From positions 132,156-196,155 of the forward strand of contig QKWP01000042.1 in the NCBI GenBank assembly GCA_003550325.1: 64,000 bases of DNA, given 5' to 3'. A model generated the notes under the pieces. That model made no database searches, was not told the origin of the DNA, and saw only the letters and a program-made list of their open reading frames with translations. Positions 13,701-25,675 of the stretch are shown in pieces; the stretch's first letter is position 1; every line of letters begins with the position of its first letter. The position numbers and the translations under genes are program-made. This DNA is from Gigaspora rosea (taxonomy: Eukaryota; Glomeromycota; Glomeromycetes; Diversisporales; Gigasporaceae).

Positions 13701-15137
13701 AACCGATTTAATTTTGAATTTAAAGTTTAATTATTATTACGTCAAGCGGTTCCGACTGACGAAACCTATTCTGTGTGATGACGAAAAATGTAGCAAACAA
13801 TGAAATATGGCGAAAAGCAATCGGAGGCTAAGCTATAAACACAGCCAACTTTTCATGAAGCCTTGAACATAAAAATGCAATATTCATATTGATATAATAT
13901 TGAATATAGTATGATAAGCTGTGTTTATATTTATTTCTTATAAGCAGCATTACTGCAACAATTAGAAATGGGCGATTGTTAATACAGTATGTATGATTAC
14001 TTATCATTAACAAGCATTGCCATCAAATTGTTTAACATAATGATAATAAGTAATAATTATGGTAGTTGCGTAATAAGCCGTTCGTATTTTAAAATCATAA
14101 TCATCCAGGCTGTATATGTGAATCGTAATATATAAATAAGTATGAGAATAAAAAAAAAATGTCACAACATTACCCCAATCGAGGGCGCAATTACATGATA
14201 TTCTGACCTCACAATATCGGAAAATTTATTATTACTGTTTCTTTTTTGAATATTAAGTTTTTGGGAGGGAAAGCTTTCTTAATTGTTTTTGAGAGTAATA
14301 ATTAATTGTTAAACCTATTTTCAAGATAAGTTTATTCCTAAATACCGTAATAAAAATTTAAATAATTTGTAAAACTTGAATCAAATTATACAATAATTTC
14401 GAATAATCGAATATATAAATCTCACTTTTTTAAACTTAATAATATGAATTTAAATTTCTTAGGCGTTATGTCCAGGGTTCGTTATAAAAAAAGTTCGTTA
14501 TAGTAAGCTGTTGTAATTGGATTAATCAACTAATCTGCGTTCATGTACCAAATTAACGCAAATCAATATTCTAAATTTTTCTGTTGCCTCTCTATTTTGA
14601 GTAACTGGAGTCTTTGTCTTGAAAATCATCTTATGACATTTCCTAATTGAGTTAATTTAGACAAAAACAGACCAGAAAACAGAAAACCATGAATAGTTCG
14701 GAACGTATCTATAAAAAGTAATAGATATATTCACAAGTTAAATAATGGAAAGTACCAGACTGTTCAAATATAGTTCACTTGTTGTAGTGAATTCTCAATA
14801 TAATAAGGATTTTGAATTATGGAATTATTAAAGTATCTAGTATTCTCTCGATGAAAGTTACAGTGAAGATTTTCTCCCAAGCTGAGAATAACATAAGTTG
14901 TAATCGTTTGTTTTTTGCGTTTTTTTTTCGTATTTCTAGGCCATCTTTATTTTTTGACAAAATATGAATGGAAAAAAAATAATCGCATATAGTTTACTTT
15001 CGTACAATGAACTGAATAGTAAAAAATTTTTATAAATTTTTTATGGGTACAGGCCAAAATCCCGATAAACAGAATCTGACAGTTCATAAATGAGTTCATT
15101 TACAGTAAATTAAGTTAGGATTAGGTGAGTACATAGG
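13701..15137. other. Non-coding spacer
   Basis: AT-rich sequence between the LTR fossil and the duplicated block. A weak inverted pair (GGCCAAAATCCC near 15053 against its near-complement near 15230) suggests another small foldback spanning the end of this region. No gene supported. Confidence 0.5.
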
Positions 15138-16156
15138 TTAGGTTAGAGTTAGGATGAACGTCAAGGTTAGGGTTGAGGCGATTGTATAGTAAAATTGCTC
15201 AAGAAAAACTTGTTTGATTACCGGGATTTTTTTGTCAGGATTTTGACCAAAACCCCTTTTATATAGTAGTAGTTTACTATGTTCCTATACGAAATCTAAT
15301 AAATTTTTAAAAATTTAGTATAGACTGGTTCAACTGTTTACATTGCATAACGATAAGCGCATCAAAATAAAATGAGATCAGGAGTTCAATTTGTTTACAT
15401 TTGATAGCAGAATTAAAATATTTATTATTTTATTACCTTGCCCATCTATAGCCACTATGTTAAAATCATCAAGTTGTACTATATAAAAAAAAACTACAGT
15501 ACCTCTTATTTTATGGCTAAAAGAAAAATATTGCCAATTAAATTTGGTTATTTCAGTTTTCAGGCCCTTAACAAAATAAAAAAAATCTAGATTATCAGTT
15601 ATAGAGTTTTCATTTATTGTTCATCTATCGCATTTTTAGTTATGCAATTTATAGATTCAAACGATAATCAAAATAACTTTAACAGGTTTAAATTTTAGTC
15701 AACTAAACACCGTAGTTTTTTCATTTTAGTACTCATATGCATAAATAATTATAAATAAATAATTATAAATAAATAATTATAAATAAATAAATAAAAAATA
15801 ATTCATTTCTTCACCGTCGTGATAATGGTAAAACTATTATCCGGATCAATAATCAATCTAATCAATCTGTGTTATTGCAGCTTTTCAGAATTCATTTCAA
15901 AAACTTCACAATCTTGCCCATAATCTTAAGTTCTATTGTTTATATCAAAAAACACCGGATCAACTTAACTGATTGGATCGCGGGACCCTAATTTCTCACA
16001 AGTTCTTATTTGATCTTTAAATATTGTCCGGACAAAGTTGATTATACAATGGTGTTTCGAACAAGATCTGGTGCAACGTAAAAATTATGAAAATCGATAG
16101 TATCTAAAATGTTTGCTATGAAATTAACTTATGCGTTCAAAAATTTTAGTATATAT

Positions 16157-16315
16157 GTTGTGCCTCAGATCGTCAGATGACTATCAATTGACCAGCATTA
16201 AATGATCGGCAACAACTGGCCTAAAATACCTCTTAACTTTACCGTAATTTTACCCTAACCCTAATATAATTTAGGCCGGTGTCAATCTGACGCAAGGATC
16301 GATCTGAGGCACAAC
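16157..16315. mobile_element. MITE with GTTGTGCCTCAGATCG ends
   Basis: Inverted ends GTTGTGCCTCAGATCG and its complement close an insert of about 159 bp. The duplicated partner near 24118-24135 reads through with only TATATGCAT, so it is the empty site. The flanking ATATAT makes the exact duplication ambiguous; TA is likely. Confidence 0.75.
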
Positions 16316-16749
16316 ATATATGCATGTTTGATCTTATTATAATAAGCAGCCGTATTTAATTGATTGGAACAAGTGCCTGATGTGAGCTATTTCGTTCAAT
16401 AAGAACTCGAGAGAAAATTAGTAAATCTCGAGACAGGACACGACAATTTTTGACCCTGAACCGTACGTGTGACAGCTCTAATAAATGGTCTATTGTCTTT
16501 AGTTGGTCGTTTCGCCATTTATGAATCCACTGAGGCAGTTATCAATCAATTCGATACATTGTGAGATCAAACGTTTGTAATGCAAAATTATGTCCTGCCT
16601 AATTATAACATGGAGTGCCATTAATAACGATATTATTATTAATACGTACCATACTAAATAAAATATTACTAACATTTACAATTAAGTTTTGACCGAACCC
16701 GAGTCTTACCGCTACGATTAGACATACTACAGTATCTATCATTTTTATT

Positions 16750-17010
16750 AGAGATGGGTAAGTTTATTAAAGTATTATTACTTATTATTTCCGATTATTT
16801 CTTATTATTTTTTGCGTAATAAGTAATAATAAGTAAAGAATTATAACCTGATCAGCAAATTATTGAGTTTAAAAAATTTACTTCCAGATTACATTGTAAA
16901 ATGTGATAAGTAATAATAATTCGTCATGGGGAATAATTAGTAATAGTATATATGCGTAAAACTTAGGGTAAAAAATAAGTAATTATTACTTACATTTTAC
17001 CTTGTCTATC
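16750..17010. repeat. Foldback repeat with AGAGATGGGTAA end
   Basis: The left end AGAGATGGGTAAGT and right end TTACCTTGTCTATCTC are inverted, with TTATTACTTATT-type arms inside. The partner block near 25130-25320 keeps the right arm but lacks the left end. Similar sequence is seen near 13965-14065. Confidence 0.45.
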
Positions 17011-17212
17011 TCCAGTATTTTTATGGATTTTATCAATGCAAAAACACTCAGTTTCGTTTAACAGCTGTAAGATGTGGCAATGCAAGGTGCCAAATATTAT
17101 TATAACATGAATTTGTTTATACGTTACATAAAAAGCGAATAAAAACATAAGTGGCTTGATATAAGAACCAGCCTTTTTGAACAGCCACTATAAATATTGG
17201 AAGTGAAAATGA

Positions 17213-17220
17213 CATATAAA
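17213..17220 (+). promoter_or_regulatory. TATA-like box of channel gene 1
   Basis: CATATAAA lies 133 bp upstream of the start codon, after the block GAACAGCCACTATAAATATT. The same block and box precede every copy of the gene, so it is a good core-promoter candidate. A second TATA-like CTATAAATA lies about 25 bp earlier. Confidence 0.55.
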
Positions 17221-17352
17221 TGAAAAATATTTTGAAAAATAAAACCTTCTGTTTTTAGTTTAGGCAACAAACAATAATTTAAATACAACTCCATCAGTTA
17301 TGTATATTACAACTGATTAATAGATTATTAAACGACAAGAAATTATTTTACC

Positions 17353-20300
17353 ATGTCAACCAAAGACCCTGAAGAATCTATTGTCAAAATTGAAGAAGAT
17401 GGAGAAGTAAAAGAGTTATATTTAGCTACTAATCCATTTGGCAATTTTGTAGTAGAATTTGGTAAAAATTTCTGTAGAATAATCTATTTATAATTTTTAA
17501 AAATCTCATTCTTATGCTTTTATTATTTTAATGACTGTTTTATTTACAGAATTATTATCAATTGAATCAAGTGAATCAAGTGAATCAAGTGAATTAAGTG
17601 AATCAAGATTATGGAAATACAAATTTCGCTTGTATAATGTTGTCAAGTTCGAAAGAGACGACTACTCTGATCTGAAAGCTAGCAAGTCATTATCGTACAG
17701 AAAACTTGATGAAATTGATACCTCTAAACAAAAAACATTTGAATTTACACAAACGCAATCTAATTTGATTACATCTGAAAACAAACTTAGTTGGTCTGTT
17801 GCTGTTTCAAATAAATTATACAAAGAAAAGTCACGTAAATCAATTTATAGATTATTAGCGATATCTTGTATAAGCAGAGGTGATATGACATATAAAGAAC
17901 CTAAAGAACCTAAAGACCCTAATGATATTTCTGGATTTACTGTCGTGTTCTTCATTGATCAAGATGATGATTATTCAATTAAAGAAATATTAACAATAGA
18001 TAAATGCGGTGGAATAGTCAAATTGTTTTCAAAATTTAAAGTTAAAGAAATGGCGTATAAAAGTGACCAAAATACGGATAAAAAAAATACCGATGAGGAT
18101 AATCAGAATACTGATATCAATAAAACCAGTGCGGATCAAAATCTAGATAGATTCTTTCTCACTATTCTTAATGCCTATGGGATTCATAAGTACCAATTTA
18201 AATTTTTACATCATAAACCTGCTCATAAAATTCGAAGTTTTAAATATCCAAAGCGAATATATAATGCCCTAAAGAAGAATAAAAAATTTGGGCCTGAATT
18301 TAATCAGAAATACATTGAAAAATGTTTAGATTTGCATTATTTTTTAGTAGACACTACAGATGAAGGTGCTCAATATATGGAACTATATGATTTAAGGACA
18401 AATCAATTAATCAATACCTTTAAAAGACAAAATTTAAACAGCTTAAATCTCATAGCAGAGATTCCTGATTGTGTCGCAATATCACATAACAATAAATTAT
18501 TAGCATATGCATCTGGAAATTTTGTTAAATTATACTTGATTGATTGTGGACTTGAGATAGCATCTATAGAGATTATTAAGAACGTCAAAGAATCTGGAGC
18601 TGACTATTATGATGACTATTTCATGCATTTTTTTAACGAGGATGGAGATTTATTAATATATCAATCAAAAAATCAATGGGCTATTTGGAATATTTTCGGC
18701 TTAGAACAAAAGTCAATTGAACTCAAAGATCATCTAGTTGAACTTCAACTTGAGTTTGATCTTAAAATGTTTAATATTTTTAGTAATAGTAATTGTTCTT
18801 ATCAATTAGAACGATCAAATGCTTTTGTAATCATTGTTAAGAACAAAGAAGAAGATGAAAAAACAAAACTTTCTAAAGATAGGCATATTTATGATGGTTT
18901 CATCTCAGATTATTTAAGAAGCGAGAGCATTAAAAAAGATTTCAAGACACTATCGCTAACAGAAAGTTTTGTTGAGACTACTATCGAAAAACAAAAGCAT
19001 TTTATTTTTGATCTTGATCATAGAAAATCAGAATTAAATAATTATTATTACATACTTGAGCCGTGGCTTGCATCAGAAAGGCAGGAAGTTCCACGATATT
19101 CAGTTTATCTCGACAAAAAAAAGGAAACTCTACTTTTGATTGGAAAACATACGATTCAAGTTTGGCACGAACGAGTTAAACAAGCTAAAAAAGGTCAAGC
19201 TAAACAAGGTCAAGATAAAAAAAGAACCCTTGAATTCATTAGTGTAATTGATAAGAACGAAAACCAAGATTTTATTATTGAAAAAATTGAGTATGCAATT
19301 AAAAATTTTAAAATTTCATTTAAAGATTCTAAAGAAGAAATAGAAATGGGATGTGATGATGACACAATATATAGTGTTATAGAAGCTTGTCACACACTTA
19401 AATTTTTAAATTCGATATATCATGGTGCTGATATTGATTATTCTATATCATTAGCACTTAAAAATTGCCATTCAAAATTTCTAGAGATATTCGAACAAAC
19501 ACGAAATATTATTATAAGATTTATTCAATTATATCCAATTGTTTGGCGATTATTAGGCGTTCGCTATGATTTATTGGGCATTCTCATTGAAGCGAAAGAA
19601 AAACTGCTTATAAAACATATATTATTCAATGAAAAAAATGATATTGTTAGTCCTGGAGAAGAACGTGTTCTTAAAAAGCTTGATTATATATTATCCAAAT
19701 TGGAGAAAAATGAACATTCAAATGATAAAATGCCTGATTGTGATCATTTATTGCATGAGAAATCGATTCACATGCCACAATGTTCTTCGTGGGTTGGCAA
19801 AGAAAATACGATTCAAAGGGCATTTTTAAGTCCGTTTATTTAAATTTATGCTTTTAACTGTAAATGGAATTTAATTATTAAGTATTAATTTATTATTATT
19901 CTCATTTAGATGATGATCCGATATATCTAGGATATTTATTAGAATATTATTCTAATAAAGCAGTCGAAGATATTGGGTGGATGATTAGTGTTGGCGAAAT
20001 TTTACAAGATCTATATAATGAAATTAGTGTCAATGGTCAGTAATAATTTTCTCACTTAATCAAAAAATAAATTATCTTAAAACATATACCCTTTTTTTCA
20101 TATAGGATTTTTTAAGTCGTATCTTCAAATATTATTATATAAACCTTGCTTTTGTTCAAAAGGATTGGATATACCTTATTTTGATTTTCTTACAATCCCG
20201 CCAAGTACAAGTAATTCTTTAGAGGTTTTTATACCTATAACACAATTAATTCCACTGGATTCCGATTTGAAAGTAGAAGAAATCAGGTAATATTTCCAAA

Positions 20301-22181
20301 ATATTATTACCTGGCTTTTATATTGCATTATTTTTATTATTAACTAAATTAAAATTTAAACACAGTAAAGATAAAATTCCTGATGTTCAAATGGTGCCTT
20401 TTATTGATTTTGCGACAAATAATAAAACATTTCTGGCAGAAAAAGGAAACAAATACGTGAATATCTTAAAATCTTTAATTTTTCCTAATAAATTTTTATC
20501 TTTGGAAAAGATTCCTATCCCTATTCTTCTTATTATAGAAAATGTTGAAAGTGATCATGATGATCCTTTTTACTTTAACCCATCCACAGAAGCCATTATG
20601 AATTTTATGTGGCATGCATCAAAATCACATTGGCTCTACACTTTATACATTTTTATAATATATTTTTTATCATATTCAATTATTACCTGGATGTATGTTG
20701 CACACATTGAAGTTACCGGTGACTTTCAACTTATTCTGATGTTTGTTACTGTTATATTATTTTTTTATTTAAATTATTATCATTTTATGGTTGAATTTAA
20801 CCAAGCACGCTCTGGAAAGAGGAACTATTTTAAAGATCCTTTTAATTACGTAGATCTTTTTTCACTTATTTTGCCATTTACTATCTCTGGTTATATTTTG
20901 CTAGAATATTATTCAATTGAAGATGGATTTAAATATGCTGAAAGTAACATATATTTGTCATTTATAATTTTTCTAAGTATTATAGTTATTTGGTATGAAT
21001 TCGTAAGTATATGTTTTTGTTTCTTGCTACGTATTACTGTGTATAAAATTTTTTATTTCTATTATTATTATTTATTATTTATAATATTATTATTTTTAGA
21101 TTGTATTATTACGTATCTTTCCAGGTATATATAATTATATTAATTATATCTTTTAAATTTGCATAAGCTTACGTATATGCGTATTTATATATTACTTAGG
21201 TTTTGCACACTACCTAGATATACTTTACAATATTGTTGTTGAAATAAAATTGTTTTTACTATTTTTTGCTTTAACAGTAATTGCAATGGTAGATTTTAAT
21301 TTATTTATTATATATCTGATATTATATTATTAATATGTTACTATTTTACAATCATATATAATTACTTATATTCAATTTATTATACCTTTCTTTTAGGGTC
21401 ATGCATTGTAAGCTTATTATTAATCCTCAGATTTCTAAAATTAGTATTAATACATATTTACATTATATGCAGATTTATTTTTCTTGGCTATGCAGCTTAC
21501 ATTGGATTAAGCGAATCTCCGACGACATATGAGATTACTAATGGAAGTATCGAGTTGAATTTGACTGAAGGAGAACCAGAAAATATATTTTCAAACCCTT
21601 TTAGTTCTATAATTTCTGCATATAATTGGGATTCAACTTCATTAGATACTTGGGGATTTTGGCCTCTCATTATTATCAGTGTGCTTGGTAATATTGTTTT
21701 TATTATTATATTACAAAATGTTATTATTTCATTTATGAGGTATGCCTAAATAATATATTAGTTATTATCATATTTTATAAAATTTACTTGATTGAAATTA
21801 TTAATAATAATTTCCAAACTCATTAAAAGTGCGGCTTTTGAGAGTGCTGATAAAGATGGAAAACGAACTGTTCTCAATTTTCAAAGTCGCTTAATTTATG
21901 ATTATGCTCGTCTTGAAAATTCTGCTTTCACTGCGGGAAGGAGTGACATTGATAAAAAGCTTAAAACTAAATTAAAAGTGAAGTATGTAAGTTTTTATGA
22001 TGAACCATCAATTACAAAAGCATGGAGAGATGAAGCCAAAGAATGGGAATCAACTCCAATATATTGGAATGCTGAAAAGCAAATATCAACGGAAGATGAT
22101 TGTAAATATTTTATGGAATATGAAGATATTGGATTTATTTGGATTCCAGAGAAAAAAAATGAAGAAGAGACAACAAAATAA
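17353..22181 (+). CDS. Ion transport domain (TRP-like) channel, copy 1
   Basis: Predicted plasma-membrane cation channel, 1358 residues. Exons by conserved GT-AG sites: 17353-17461, 17550-19829, 19910-20035, 20106-20286, 20366-21002, 21100-21124, 21200-21288, 21397-21407, 21473-21739, 21830-22181. The sum is 4077 nt and all phases agree. The start is the ATG opening MSTKDPEESIVKIEEDGE. A Ser-Glu repeat follows at about 39-50. WD40-like strands lie near 344-368 (CVAISHNNKLLAYASG), 413 (WAIWN) and 573 (IQVWH). A helical linker starts near 659. S1 is at about 990-1010, S2 1020-1040, S3 1056-1083 and S4 1094-1119 (only one Arg, so unlikely voltage-gated). S5 is about 1120-1160, the pore loop 1193-1215 (NPFSSIISAYNWDS), S6 ends near 1241, and an acidic tail follows. 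AATAAA lies at 22204. Exact ion and stimulus are unknown. Confidence 0.85.
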
Positions 22182-22375
22182 ACAGATAATGATGGTAATG
22201 TTTAATAAAATAATTTATAATTAGCATTAAAATCGTTTGTTATATTGTTTCTTTAAAAATATGGTTTCAAGTTTATCAAACTACTTATTCGTTGCTTAAG
22301 AACTTATTTTATTTATTCTTTTATAAATTCTAGAAATATTAGTTAATATTAAATAAAATAACAGTTTTTTATAAA

Positions 22376-22551
22376 ACATTGGATCGAGCTTTTAATTCTA
22401 GAGATTTGCTTTTTATCATAAGTTATAGTAACTACTGAACTAAACTAAAATAAATATAATATTACATTGGATCGAGCTTTTAATTCTAGAGATTTGCTTT
22501 TTATCATAAGTTATAGTAACTACTGAACTAAACTAAAATAAATATAATATT
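22376..22551. repeat. 88-bp tandem duplication in the 3-prime flank of copy 1
   Basis: Two apparently identical units, 22376-22463 and 22464-22551, each starting ACATTGGATCGAGC and ending ATATAATATT. A shorter independent duplication lies at the same relative place after the 33900 gene (38811-38976). Confidence 0.9.
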
Positions 22552-22624
22552 CAATTTGAATAGTTTTTCCCATGAAATTTGGCAAACACTACATGCTTTT
22601 TCCTAAATATGTCCGTAGATTTCC

Positions 22625-23166
22625 GACATATACATTATATGCAGATTTATTTTTCTAGGCTATGCAGCTTAATTTGGATTAAGTGAACCTCTGACTACAT
22701 TGAGATTACTAATGGAAGTACCGAGTTAAATTTGACTGAGGAACTATAATTTCTGCATATAATTAGGATTCAACTGGAATTGGATGCTTGGGATTTTGGC
22801 CTCTCATTATTATTAGTGTGTCCGGCAATATCGTTTTTATTATTATTTTAAAAATGTTATTATTTCATTTATGAGGTATGTTTAAATAATATTTTAATAA
22901 TTACCGTATTAACAAAAAAGCTACTTGATTTAAATTAATAATAATAATTTCCAAGCTCATTAAAAGTGCGGCTTTTGAGAGTGCTGATAAAGATGGAATA
23001 CGGACTGTTCTCAACTTTCAAAGTCGCTTAATTTATGATTACGCTCGTCTTGAAAATTCTGCATTCACTTCGGGAATGAGTGATTTTGACAATCAACTTA
23101 AAAATAAATTAAAAGTATGTGTGTTTTTATAATGACCCATCAATTACAAAAGCATGGAGAGATGAA
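22625..23166 (+). pseudogene. 3-prime remnant of a channel gene
   Basis: Matches the pore/S6 exon and the C-terminal exon of the intact genes: GCAG acceptor at about 22641, AGGCTATGCAGC, a pore-like region, the intron, then sequence up to GCATGGAGAGATGAA. It begins abruptly where the copy-1 flank reaches AGATTTCCG and ends by joining the upstream duplication block near 23180. It has several in-frame stops and small indels and lacks the upstream nine-tenths of the gene. It looks like the scar of a deletion that removed a whole array member. Confidence 0.85.
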
Positions 23167-24374
23167 TGGAGTGCAGATGCTAGGTTAGAGTTAGGATGAA
23201 CGTCTATGTTAGGGTTAGGGTTGAGGCGATTATATAGTAAAATTGCTCAAGAAAACTTGTTTTGATTACCGTGATTTTTATGTCAGGATTTTGACCAAAA
23301 CCCCTTTTTATAGTAGTAGTTTAGTATAGAGTGGTTTGACTGTATACATTGCATAATGATAAGCGCATCAAAATAAATCAGATCAGGAGGTCAATTTGTT
23401 TACGTTGGATTAGCAGAATTAAAATATTTATTACTTACTTTACCACAATGTTAAAATCATCAAGTTGTACTATATAAAAAAATTACAGTACCTCTTTTCT
23501 TATGGCTAAAAGAAAATATTGCCTATTAAATTTGGTTATTTCAGCCCCTTAACAAAAAAATTAAAAAAAATCTAGATTATCAGTTATAGAGTTTTCATTT
23601 ATTGTTCATCTATCGCATTTTTAGTTATGCAATTGATAGATTCAAACGATAATCAAAATAACTAACAGTTTTAAATTTTAGTCAACTAAGCACCGTAGTT
23701 TTTCATTTTAGTACTCATATGCATAAATAATTAAATAATAAATAAAATAAATAAATAAAAAATAATTCATTTTTTCACCGTCGTGATAAATTGTAAACCT
23801 ATTCTCCGGATCAATAATCAATCAGTGTTATGGCAGTAATTTTCGGGTTTTCAGTTCATTTCAAAAACTTTCACAATCTTGCCCGTAATCTTAAGTTCTA
23901 TTGTCTATATCAAAAAACACCGGATCAACTTAACTGATTGGATCACGGGACCCCTAATTTCTCCCAAGTTCTGATTTGAATTTTAAATCCTATTTCATAT
24001 TGTCCGGCAATGTTGATTACACAATGGTATTTCGAACAAGATCTGGTGCAGCGAAAAATACGAAAAACGATAGTATCTAAAATGTTTGCTTATGAAATTA
24101 CTTTTTGCGTTCAAAAATTTAGTATAATATATGCATATTTTGATCTTATTATAATAAGCAGCCTTATTTAATTGGTTGAAACAAATGCCTGATGTGATAT
24201 ATTTCATTCAATAAGAACTCGAGAGAAAATTATTAAATCTCCGAGACAGATACGGCAATTTTTGACCCTGAACCGTACGTGTGACAGCTCTAATAATGGT
24301 CTATTGTCTTCAGTTGGTCGTTTAGTCATTTATGAATCTATTGAGGCAATTATCAATCAAATTGATACGTACTT

Positions 24375-24510
24375 GTTATTGGTCATGTTGTTGATGATAA
24401 CTGATTATTCACTAGGACATTGTGCTTATGACGTGACCAAAAGGCACGTCATAACGCGGTGTCTGCTGTGAAGAAATCAGCGATTATCGTTAACAACATG
24501 ATCCAATAAC
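24375..24510. repeat. Foldback element, first of two adjacent
   Basis: The arms GTTATTGGTCATGTTGTT and, in reverse complement from the right, GTTATTGGATCATGTTGTT enclose a core with a second inverted pair (GACGTGACC and GGCACGTC). Absent from the partner block near 16556. Confidence 0.7.
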
Positions 24511-24699
24511 ATTATTGTACATTTCTGACGTAAGCACCTAGCCATTTTCTGCATCTTATTGGGTCATTTCTAAACGTGATACACAAATTTTGTTCACCTC
24601 CGATAGGAGGTGAACAAAGTTTGTGTATCATGTATTAGAATTGACCCAATAACATGCATGAAAATGGCTAGTGCTCACATAAGAAGTGTACAATAAATG
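24511..24699. repeat. Foldback element, second of two adjacent
   Basis: Near-perfect long hairpin. GATACACAAATTTTGTTCACC meets its complement across a short loop at about 24600, and the outer arms run ATTATTGTACA to TGTACAATAA. Absent from the partner block. The pair may be one compound element. Confidence 0.7.
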
Positions 24700-24771
24700 G
24701 TGAGATCAGTCGTTTGTTATACAAAATTATGTCCTGCCTAATTATAACATGGAGTGCCATTAATAACGATA

Positions 24772-25087
24772 TGGAGTGCTCCGTATTAAAAGGGTCTCAT
24801 TTTGAGATAATTGAGTTTAACGATTTGTTTTGATTTTCGGACTGATCCGGGATTAATTAAATTTCACGATTTAGATTGGTTAAAGACGGCAGGTGACTAT
24901 CGGATAATCTCGTGACGTGTTGGCTCTACGCAATTTTTCTTTTTACATTATCTTGATTTTTTATTATGCAAACCGACTTTCATTAATAATTGAAAAATAT
25001 CAATCATGTCAAAATTTACATGAATTTAATAAAAACTCATTTTTCAAAAAATTGTAAAAATGGGCCCTTTTAATACGGAGCACTCCA
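24772..25087. mobile_element. MITE with TA target duplication (TGGAGTGCTCC ends)
   Basis: Ends TGGAGTGCTCCGTATTAAAA and its inverted partner. TA lies on both sides (24770-24771, 25088-25089). The duplicated block reads ACGATATTATTATT uninterrupted at about 16628, exactly the expected empty site. The TA duplication points to Tc1/mariner-type mobilisation. Non-coding, 316 bp. Confidence 0.85.
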
Positions 25088-25522
25088 TATTATTATTAAT
25101 GCGTACCGTACTAAGTAAAATAAGTATATTAATTTCTTATCATATAATTATAACCTGATCAGCAAATTATTGAGTTTAAAATTTGACTTTCAGATTACAT
25201 TGTAAAACGTGATAAGTAATAATTATTCGTCATGGGGTATAATTAGTAATAATATATATGTGTAAATATTAGGGTAAAAAATAAGTAATTTTTATTTAAC
25301 ATTTTACCTTGGCTATCTCTAGTATTTTTATGGATTTTATCAGCACAAAAACACTCAGCTTCGTTTAACAACTGTAAGTATGTGGCAATGCAAGATGCCA
25401 AATATTATTATAACATGAATTTGTTTATACGTTACAATAAAAAGCGAATAAAAACTTAAGTGGCTTGGTATAAGAATCAGTTATTTTTGAACAGCCACTA
25501 TAAATATTGGAAGTGAAAATGA

Positions 25523-25530
25523 CATATAAA
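25523..25530 (+). promoter_or_regulatory. TATA-like box of channel gene 2
   Basis: CATATAAA about 146 bp upstream of the ATG, in the same conserved block as in the other copies (GAACAGCCACTATAAATATT upstream). Confidence 0.55.
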
Positions 25531-25675
25531 TGCATAGAAATGGAAAATATTTTGAAAAATAAAACACTTTTGGTTTTTACCTTAAGTCACAAACAATAAT
25601 TTAAATACAACTCCATCAGTTATTTCATATTGCAACTGATTAAAAGATCGTTAAACGACAAGAAATTATTTTACA

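Larger units (their letters stand above)
15138..17150. repeat. Segmental duplication, upstream copy 1
   Basis: Long block with a diverged partner at 23180-25440. Shared landmarks include GGTTAGAGTTAGGATGAACG, the GAACCGTACGTGTGACAGC stretch and ATGGAGTGCCATTAATAACG. It lies directly upstream of the first channel gene, and the partner lies upstream of the second. A 14-bp tandem repeat (unit ATAAATAATTATAA, about three units) at 15742-15790 is shorter in the partner. Confidence 0.85.
23180..25440. repeat. Segmental duplication, upstream copy 2
   Basis: Partner of 15138-17150, diverged by many substitutions and small indels. It carries insertions the other copy lacks: the foldbacks at 24375-24699 and the TA-flanked MITE at 24772-25087. 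It lacks the MITE at 16157-16315. Confidence 0.85.
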
